Below the pieces are notes generated by a model. That model saw only the letters and a list, made by a program, of their open reading frames with translations, did no database searches and was not told where the DNA came from. From Isohypsibius dastychi (lineage: Eukaryota > Tardigrada > Eutardigrada > Parachela > Isohypsibiidae), in NCBI GenBank assembly GCA_034696485.1, contig JAQIWT010000582.1, forward strand, positions 1 through 17,625: DNA of 17,625 nt, written 5' to 3'. Below, piece after piece: positions 15,601-17,625 of the stretch (the stretch's first letter is position 1; each line of letters opens with the position of its first letter). A program made the position numbers and the translations under genes.

Positions 15601-17278
15601 GCTAATGGAGGCTTTCCAGGCGATTGTCAGCTGCGTCAACGAGAAAAGCTGGTCTAATGATGGCGTATTAGAACTTCTCCTCAGCACCGGCGACGACAAC
15701 CTTGACGTTGTCCGAGACGTTCTGAGTCGCGATACCGGAACTTTAGCTATTCTCTTCAAATTCTTGTCTGATCGCCCATGGACAGGTACATCCATCGCTG
15801 CACGGTTTCTGCAGGATGATATTAAGCTAACAGTGAAGGATGTTGCGGGTTTGAATCCTACGGATGGGGGCATTCTCATCCAAACCTTCGAGGAGCTCTC
15901 GGATCGCGCATTTGGACCTTTGCAGGATTTCTTTTCGTCACAGACCCCAGCGACGCGCTCGAGTAACCGAATCAAGTTCACCAAGCAAGTATCGCGAATC
16001 ATCGCTCGGGAGGCGTCATCAAAGCCCTCGAGTCTACACGGACATTTGACGCGAGCGCGGGCTCTTCAGCTGTTCGAGTACGCTCACGATCGCCCAACGA
16101 AGGCCGACCTAGTTGACTTGGAGCGGAATAAAACTGTGCTGCCTGAGCCTGATGTTGTGGCGGACGGACCGGAGTCAACAGAAATCGTGGAAGGGATTCA
16201 CTCGACTGCAATAGACCTTCTCGACGCGGATACCCGTGAACTCGCCACACTTTGCTCCTACGACCACGGTAAGGTCAAGGAGCGGAAGCGTATCGAGCTC
16301 GCAACGATTCTAGGCGCGCCCAGACGCAACAATGATGAACTCACTCAAGTTCTTCTCCAAGCGTGGAAACTCAATCAAAGCACCGTACGGTTTGAAAATG
16401 CCACTTTTCCACTCAAACTGATTTCGCTCGCACTTCTCGATGCTCAACTCGAACTCAATGTCAGGCTGCCTGCCTTAGATGTTGTTCTAAGGTCACGCCC
16501 GGTTGATAATGCTGTATCTGAAAGGAAGAGACTGTTTATCATCGGGGAGCGCGCACCGCGATCCACGCTGCGGAAGATTCGGAAGCTTTTCAACTCTCTA
16601 CTCGCAAAGAAGATTTGCGACCAGCTCGCCGATAATCCTGTGGCTCCCATCCGAATGGTTCTTGGGGACGCGCCTGGGGCTGAACTGGTTCCTGAAGGTC
16701 TGCCCGGAGCCAGCCTCGAGGCATATTTGAGCTTGCTTCATGGGGTAGCGGCGCGTTTAAAATTCATGGAGATCAGCAGAATGGATCTCCAGGGGTCTGA
16801 TGATGACAAGCCAGGTGTAGCGTCCCTCAAGGTGCATCCGTACTACTTGTTTGCCTTGGAGCACGATCGCGTTCTTCATCGACCAGAATCCTTCAATCCA
16901 AACATTCATATGGAAGACGCGGATGAGGTACCTTTATGTGACCATGGAAATGGTGATGAGGCAAATGACGCGACTCTTTTGTCTACGGAAATGGAAGGTC
17001 GCACTTGGATGTCTAGTATTCAACTGCGACTCCCAGTTTGGGGATCATCGTGGGCAGCCGATGCACCGAGTGAAGATGTCCTGGAAGGTGAAGACGATGT
17101 TGATACCTCCGATTCGAAACTTTCTCGTGTTGCCAAACAACGCCTCGCTGCTGCGATGGTTCTGGTGCTTATTCTTGCTATTGTGCTGATCCTTCTAGGG
17201 CTCGGTCGGCAACATTTGTTTTTGTCCACGTCATCCCAAACATCACGCGCTGATTCTTCTCATTTTGGCGAACTCTGA
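3035..17278 (+). CDS. RNF213/mysterin-like giant AAA+ ATPase with embedded vWA domain and C-terminal membrane anchor
   Basis: This is a single uninterrupted frame of 4747 residues. The start is the first ATG (3035); an in-frame TGA lies just upstream at 2987, so no longer N-terminus exists without a further exon. Domain order: helical arm (1 to about 1200), AAA1/AAA2-like part with P-loop GPPGFGKT (1357), vWA domain (about 1643-1852), AAA3 (P-loop 1987, Walker B DE at 2350-2351), AAA4 (P-loop GPPGCSKT at 2723, DE at 2798-2799), conserved post-AAA4 block (3026-3165), long helical C-terminal part with a Ser/Pro-rich linker (about 3858-3926), and a hydrophobic helix (4705-4724). Human RNF213 is about 5200 residues with the same AAA order. 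In animals that family is an E3 ubiquitin ligase linked to lipid droplets and antimicrobial defence. Here no RING cluster is visible, so ligase activity should not be assumed. Family membership is strong; cellular role is unknown. Confidence 0.9.
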   Translation: MKSEYTLPPLPEGLVQNRAAIAKVLKDGAATGFADKFFSLFSSSSSPEKEFKSFVKAACERESSEELAEYVLYLYDEWQRKGMLPGTLIANVVDICKANTNTNKWIALAVLICANPAFLLSEHAIARAPLVEMIKSRHADSLRLDADEISQHIKDWIRMAIKTILERGEKGWVLRILSALFTVENWPDFLPIQDIKLNQMPLATSLLAKQGFGLRYATRLVDQQNWSFSIQELWQFVRIVTSLDCPNSSAFLVTLLKYGPGKCQYPADASAIVDIFCRCLGYEMDSAMLDIEPLLERLQAIKAEKGAHDIVLNFVLHDFDWNRFAKALECPASNPGTLWALLAFFKACDEFRSSELSRPPILILSYVVSKMQDTASSITLTRHQIDEIRRVLSNLISWFAMPEQIPDIIMALVDCHRNPLETFSLILKLTPGIATILASKNVDDVQRRHCVNALMRATQTLSSERSFPEFCKEIDAFKFSKDSNIIIRAIAQGLCIPIPAEDNLRWYVGRCKSLEGQVYQRLLRHQDEEVARCFQLIAAKGVLSLLGNNQKAPWVTMIHRVVQLDDSCWTEVRDVVMAKMEALIRGECPGRDIKQILECRSDYICLWRLRVIDFDPEGTFLDLDRTLYNLQSRLSNISRLYVEFERAGWRFHNKPSTDWNVVSLKQLELDVTNWEKEFATESFVFEDIFAIANHFIMSKPSSAVFASFFKRELFQDDAPLGQVIVEALERTKGILGSSAIAKLSGLKNLVGMSSSKEMRDAEIKIVQDFCKSRGMVWETLDSNLLRDGDLVLRWQLAIEKLGVVVKELKARRLSSPFIQERLLVKLQSMQKWSSSISPEEVLVRDAPEHLRDLDDIIGLGIRPEVVDFLDKLVNANRLETMLFEQVSSNDEDFQRLLALLRQNLAHSIDDLAFLKEVEMARSAFALIRKEYDDICNWFSDAQAKLAIGDVFAVLSAVLNGADRFLGLARQLQDDRIASSDIRSIRFDGERSVVWISNTSTDVTVEEALARFQRMSHQKSAEDQWMVHVLSATRRIHPLFIRILFQTSCLEVDIDKPYVVYDTGGQPSHQSVSSAKWPGIYERVLGSPNLEYPPEQPSATVLSAFLSLEVLLRLSEGIESNMHLQRYSLLSSTQLRYFKSTASVSQSYADAQRDLQSFCAAEMPLTYSPLEDVLKLDLSGFNKAGNEAVPASALQSFAVVDLGFVEDRGELLRRAATWLITNLHPCSGHMLMCSSGMRPHEIVSFCTRASQLPSDRFLVICPSRLSQESRRTLIQTITSLRSQAATASIALIFDDHEVQTALGRALGAIEEKRMFKNGTDLTSAVKRLADKCRVVTRLPISTTGGGSACTVSVTSVRGPPGFGKTWWIQNEGAHDAEVIHLPVHERFSADDASELLFEVLKSSSSRRIALHIDIAGGESILDPTAFFATVSEIDKLSHAITRGGILKPLEELDKFLINLALLGVVVVERNGKTLVLNRLKTQIDVFVEFPGDEALTDRFNRKLVLVRILSQQIIDLSRDETRPPFEPSTPAERFAVHVLNGCQAGNTWTVKVLDELQKRLEANLYNDVALPMNGHQLIEELMPGWSRRRQRAVLMTLAERFSSLAQFGRFHAMKPFHRKSECLSAVQGEQKRGSITTRVTDFGTIQLAFLIDATGSMTPYMDAVKSQVLDIVNHVKQMHPEAETSFACILYRDYSSDIYNRRIEMCDFTSVTNFRAWLMQQQVHDGDDCEDVAGGLAVVADESKLSWSAASRSVIWLGDMPAHTPAYSGRMIDTLPNGYPAGLQHTYTDPRISIEKLAESGIRIMFMRIGSETDFMINKLAKFYSDAAGETGLELKSVDLGTSTELFLGMVLQGVDAAYQHVVDANAQLQELGPLLVHQTLKIHQPEGQHPDLDRLTLISGDANSGVSRLSVSLKGLAPSSESNFTLETSTEAERRHVLSVALGMMGASSRLEESIRHMNFALGARTTERLLTQIEARASRSCVIWSGGTGIGKSESSRVLTQLLLEQEALDFGHEVYSMIKDSLLTDSESNIFDMEPEIHEIISENFLINFASLGSPETWKPSTVYDNVRLLSSVEGDDAPLTPVAYLWPLTKAGHDPVMINLAVAGSALGPGLARLTATNLDDDSEVLIEASICDSADAKNVLVYIGSNMANAFVVKIRANLPETKFKLRIEVDGKILTEKEIRWNGEVNDEFEPDIPTEYVTGMRRSSRKLGECLSAVIEQIPNGGYKDIARKSIGFFVLRRLFTWCLDHSLVPRQAGKRSLMGLIFDRVAKLEKNPTSQHFKDALALVDECRLPNLMFKLCLHPSTDVAHLQTLVSRALSRLARLLAWADRTKKRFESGLIATVFLDELNTSPFPGVVKHLVLDRHINSVTLVSICESAVRNPTRGLDDASEDMFDSRAFDDLTRDEIDQMHSLLSTKPNCAKNCDLNQQHYQRAADGIFFVGAINPPMNAASQSKQEEAVFTVGHLPQALNEVTRPFGELDDALVGEMAISLLKNVPYLTAQERQDISDLVRESHRIVTAFRTGEAANIEASNEMDKCWASIRNVVRVIRLFTFFIVNSPLLFRPIEHDVDGYSIKADDAPGVIPSPLGSDRARDGLRCRRRAGLLAICSTYMLQLSKVKAKTGFRDLRKDLSNRLCNLAVIKRWREEELKAGQVGSFPPVLNSSSDSLMVFMDYQMDAIVDRLRPLMSRQHALTLPLREHLFAIFVCAQARVPVLLVGPPGCSKTLAANIVLSGCQGEVSLGERFPKMDMHVLSLFSYQCSDQSTAAEIDSLFNRAMATAIEGGRTHGAVFIDEASLAPRALKSAHEPLDAYKVAAIVNSNLMLDAAKTSRCLLIRRPLNDDGEDLERIAISSVGLPIGSDCMDHPVLTGFIQAYQNRLLASGSPVKSTYHMRHFIYFMRSLRRTDGDYAKSPAEVAQALASNFGGLPECDFERYVAKPVFEEIADAIIKSQISDDDDNEEDGEEFEAPHDQKVNSIKANWHYPPTDWTYDVLDLVEGSLRGKYYDIGKSETLDPNLHARRNVMLVTEGEGYQWFKSIWSPDDFKEGRVISDETVSMFPGEADSLGREAVVRRIADKMASKSMVFIHGGDRKVFGAFYDAFNMRFISDNGKWRVNVGLGSLWKSCKYDPAFRAVVVINKDDYDTMRTAGSNMLPFLSRFEAFHLSSGELVASRTALRRCSLDVDNIASLQWLTGVVKCVQDFVAKTCRWSLAGVDNEDSWNVASSCVLKVLMRRCLPLLDSDLACDVAREACIHAFRIARPEALCLRSRNKWIDTDILRDYIEGDFDHFSVSRGITDLIVSSAKVVATEKHIVVTRSSPFLSFQDLKVEGTLKIIAVETFETFAALEITLAKTWTESPNCIVVTANLSFVSLDQLDHVQRLIDDFADGQACRVAAVVLIVHRPSEEIAYDQIISPRFARGWIPSFVDDVVGLSPGDRPFEELVTALMFDPTESTDALVGPRKVTLSRNQLLISGSQLNMICSRLLISRNDLHMLISSSSPLRPLSLADVLETNDSVLLGFFDKLLRRTLGENSNLPNREQIRKAVRQVAEDKLFGKDGNALESVAQNASGVARTKLLRRVLMNITENGSLHGFISALKASRDGDDSMINMLLDLLVNSSIPQGTNQTGLSLDAPLNLTVSPHVIVASTPLFFALIERVNTGAGASVLSAAVKGSSLYHHIWDDILHISCEIPSVGGSSLEDRQNSCLPAKLWLTYTIGDDFEKLLGLGAIRDDVKVQCQELVWSLRFLVPLISDGLLHLVLPEASALDLTLSEDPDARFKQFLSHLARQGLSTLSKCVKENGSKQVSGSILLLHATALYDRILAEEIRSFNNPWLVKAIAVFAAAETGGPVQSLSPFSRDPSPAFSSTTASSSNDNESEVEAITASSPPLSDATPPNLSSVLEKFTSSPDESPEQRRSSACARQIVLETWLHFGFQSKVLPAEERNAALDMILKNILPDLSNSDETQSLLASLAAKSGKNNVVSLLDTSLSESNEINAFQFLISPRGAETLDGALCRARVNLVRDREDHVRLAGNCCEMFKKRGQTGRKPRSNLQKSLDDALLLDDLATLLSKVGLQEFQEHNCKNCAQPSSWLVTMVKLLCEVSLDRQQWFVSRLSPHMRDELSREVIILTRFGIKREAFNDHPSQITGGTAPSKAGSVGDARLQALDGSVEAQLLFARHGLRLMEAFQAIVSCVNEKSWSNDGVLELLLSTGDDNLDVVRDVLSRDTGTLAILFKFLSDRPWTGTSIAARFLQDDIKLTVKDVAGLNPTDGGILIQTFEELSDRAFGPLQDFFSSQTPATRSSNRIKFTKQVSRIIAREASSKPSSLHGHLTRARALQLFEYAHDRPTKADLVDLERNKTVLPEPDVVADGPESTEIVEGIHSTAIDLLDADTRELATLCSYDHGKVKERKRIELATILGAPRRNNDELTQVLLQAWKLNQSTVRFENATFPLKLISLALLDAQLELNVRLPALDVVLRSRPVDNAVSERKRLFIIGERAPRSTLRKIRKLFNSLLAKKICDQLADNPVAPIRMVLGDAPGAELVPEGLPGASLEAYLSLLHGVAARLKFMEISRMDLQGSDDDKPGVASLKVHPYYLFALEHDRVLHRPESFNPNIHMEDADEVPLCDHGNGDEANDATLLSTEMEGRTWMSSIQLRLPVWGSSWAADAPSEDVLEGEDDVDTSDSKLSRVAKQRLAAAMVLVLILAIVLILLGLGRQHLFLSTSSQTSRADSSHFGEL
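6632..7712 (+). other. AAA1/AAA2-like region with one intact P-loop
   Basis: Residues about 1200-1560. A segment around 1228 (HMLMCSSGMRPHEIVSF) resembles the RNF213 motif in which a cytosine-threonine-rich strand is followed by an EVELFLRR-like helix. It is followed by P-loop GPPGFGKT (1357-1364, lysine 1363) and then a HIDIAGG strand (near 1411) in the position of Walker B. That strand has an aspartate but not the usual catalytic glutamate, so this unit may bind but not hydrolyse nucleotide. In animal RNF213 the corresponding module is also degenerate. Boundaries are approximate. Confidence 0.6.
7961..8590 (+). other. von Willebrand factor A domain inside the AAA ring polypeptide
   Basis: Residues about 1643-1852. 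The strand AFLIDATGSM carries the first metal-site motif (D1651, S1655; DxTGSM rather than the usual DxSGSM). This is the variant seen in vWA domains of fungal and amoebal alpha-kinase-type proteins. It is followed by YRDYS (1690), the GDDCEDVAGGL loop (about 1725-1735), where that subgroup has a GDGPEA-like loop, and VIWLGDMPAH (D1758), matching the third metal-site strand with its D-x-P-x-H ending. All three metal-site elements are therefore recognisable. Such domains bind ligands through Mg or Mn. Confidence 0.85.
8897..10714 (+). other. AAA3 module with a large internal insertion
   Basis: Walker A is GGTGIGKS (1987-1994), Walker B is FLDELNTS (D2350, E2351) and the sensor-1 strand is FVGAINPP (N2449). 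The pair DELNTS and GAINP corresponds to RNF213 AAA3, which has DEANTT and AACNP in the same positions. Catalytic residues look complete, so this unit should hydrolyse ATP. In the family Walker A and B are separated by roughly 65 residues; here they are about 355 apart because of an insertion at about 2010-2300. Confidence 0.8.
9062..9934 (+). other. Insertion between Walker A and Walker B of AAA3, partly beta-rich
   Basis: Residues about 2010-2300. The central part (about 2085-2190) alternates short hydrophobic and polar runs (RLTATNLDDDSEVLIEASI, FVVKIRANLPETKFKLRIEV), as in an immunoglobulin-like or other beta-sandwich fold. A helical part follows (about 2190-2300). After it the normal family sequence resumes at HPSTDVAHL (2306 on). 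I know no named family for it. Confidence 0.55.
11102..11869 (+). other. AAA4 module with RNF213-type P-loop
   Basis: Residues about 2690-2945. Walker A is GPPGCSKT (2723-2730), with serine instead of the usual glycine before the lysine, as in RNF213 AAA4, which has a GxxGSSKS loop. Walker B is VFIDEASL (D2798, E2799). The segment IVNSNLMLDAAKTSR (N2826, R2836) matches the family signature SNxxLDPAKxxR, giving sensor 1 and a candidate arginine finger. An acidic run (2960-2973) follows. Confidence 0.85.
12110..12529 (+). other. Conserved RNF213-family block after AAA4 (AAA5-like)
   Basis: Residues about 3026-3165. Order and spacing match the family: RNVMLVTEGEGYQWF (human: a LLLLTEN-like strand), MVFIHGGDRKVFGAFYDAFN (3088 on; human: VVLLNLENLYESLYDALN-like), NVGLGSLWKSCKYDPAFRAVVV (glycine-rich GLG motif, then a strand) and LPFLSRFE (R3163; human: LINRLEK-like). 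This linear run of four matching elements is the best single reason to place the protein in the family and not with dynein or midasin. Confidence 0.8.
14609..14812 (+). other. Ser/Pro-rich, probably disordered linker
   Basis: Residues about 3859-3926 are dominated by serine, proline, threonine and acidic residues, with many SP dipeptides (SPFSRDPSP, ASSPPLS, TSSPDESPEQ). This is typical of a flexible phosphorylated linker. It divides the C-terminal region into two helical halves. Confidence 0.7.
17144..17278 (+). other. C-terminal transmembrane helix and short tail
   Basis: Residues 4705-4724 (AAAMVLVLILAIVLILLGLG) are purely hydrophobic and preceded by basic SRVAKQR. A 23-residue hydrophilic tail follows to the stop. 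One hydrophobic helix this close to the end is the form of a tail-anchored protein, with the ATPase on the cytosolic side. Animal RNF213 has no such terminal helix. Confidence 0.85.
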
Positions 17279-17625
17279 GCGAGATCGTGACGGTACCATG
17301 TTTGTTGATACGGTATAGACTTCCGGCTACTTCTCCTGGGCAGCGCAGTGGCTCCCGTGAAAGATTTTTATTGAAAGCGACGGATACATCCATGATTTTT
17401 TAATTTGGGGGGAGAAGTGTTCGTATGAATTCGTTATATTTTAATACCGTATAAGTTGATCGTTTCCCGTAATAAGCGCAGCGTCATGTGTCGCATTCCA
17501 TAAACTAATGATCTCCTTCTCTCATTTCTCAGCAAGGTGACCGGTCATCACATCCATGCTCGCTGATTTCCCACCCAAGTGGATGATTTCACTTTCCGTG
17601 CATTGATGATTGTCAATGTCTCATC
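17279..17625. other. 3' flank of the giant gene; little recognisable
   Basis: This stretch has several T-rich and A-rich runs. On the plus strand no canonical AATAAA is seen, only AATAAG-like text near 17471 and TTTTAATA near 17438. On the minus strand AATAAA occurs (complement at 17367-17372), which would suit a convergent gene. A 9-base inverted repeat, ATACGGTAT (17308-17316) against ATACCGTAT (17444-17452), is present without clear meaning. Confidence 0.4.
17548..17625 (-). CDS. Possible C-terminal tail of a convergent gene (weak)
   Basis: From the right edge, the minus strand reads 25 sense codons (DETLTIINARKVKSSTW and so on) and then TGA at 17548. Composition is protein-like, and a minus-strand AATAAA about 180 bases downstream would suit its 3' end. 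A run of 25 codons without stop is easily chance, so this is only a candidate. Confidence 0.18.
   Translation of the reverse strand, partial: DETLTIINARKVKSSTWVGNQRAWM

Noticed and set aside
15478-16002. 174-codon open frame on the minus strand
   Set aside because: Antisense to the C-terminal helical region of the giant gene; no independent support.
3035-17278. Identification as dynein heavy chain or midasin
   Set aside because: Length and multiple AAA units invite this, but the GxxGxSK P-loop, LDxAKxxR segment, DELNTS/GAINP pair and the post-AAA4 block match RNF213. The vWA is internal, not C-terminal as in midasin.

Overview
The window looks like a stretch of fungal nuclear genome, probably a filamentous fungus and possibly a basidiomycete (placement uncertain). 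The clue is the left-hand gene. It is readable only if very short introns of about 45-64 bases are removed, and these have GTAAGT/GTATGT-type donors, CTAAC-type branch points and TAG/CAG acceptors. No bacterial signals, rRNA, tRNA, CRISPR array or transposase gene were recognised.

Layout. (1) Positions 1-2087, minus strand: the 5' part of an intron-containing gene that runs off the left edge. It encodes a predicted coiled-coil-rich protein with a two-helix membrane hairpin and matches no family I recognise. (2) Positions 2088-3034: a divergent intergenic region of about 950 bases with a (CAT)5 run, an AT-rich part with a degenerate direct repeat, and an abrupt GC-rich, hairpin-containing island (about 68% GC over 2881-3020) just before the next start codon. 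(3) Positions 3035-17278, plus strand: one uninterrupted 14.2-kb reading frame encoding a 4747-residue protein. (4) Positions 17279-17625: the 3' flank, with at most the tail of a convergent gene.

The giant protein is the main content. Order and motifs make it a homologue of the RNF213/mysterin family of dynein-like AAA+ mega-ATPases. It has a long helical N-terminal arm; a degenerate AAA1/AAA2 part with an intact P-loop (GPPGFGKT, 1357-1364); AAA3 (P-loop GGTGIGKS at 1987, Walker B LDELNTS at 2349, sensor-like GAINP); AAA4 (P-loop GPPGCSKT at 2723, Walker B FIDEASL near 2796, LDAAKTSR); and the conserved block after AAA4 (3026-3165) ending in LSRFE. Four things set it apart from animal RNF213. 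A von Willebrand A domain with a DATGSM metal-site motif sits between AAA2 and AAA3. About 290 residues, partly beta-rich, are inserted between Walker A and Walker B of AAA3. I can find no RING zinc-binding cluster. The C-terminus ends in a single hydrophobic helix with a 23-residue tail, as in a tail-anchored membrane protein.

A working idea (inference): this is a membrane-anchored, RING-less RNF213-type ATPase in which a metal-dependent adhesion domain replaces or supplements ubiquitin-ligase output. Its divergent neighbour is also predicted to be membrane-bound and may share its promoter region.
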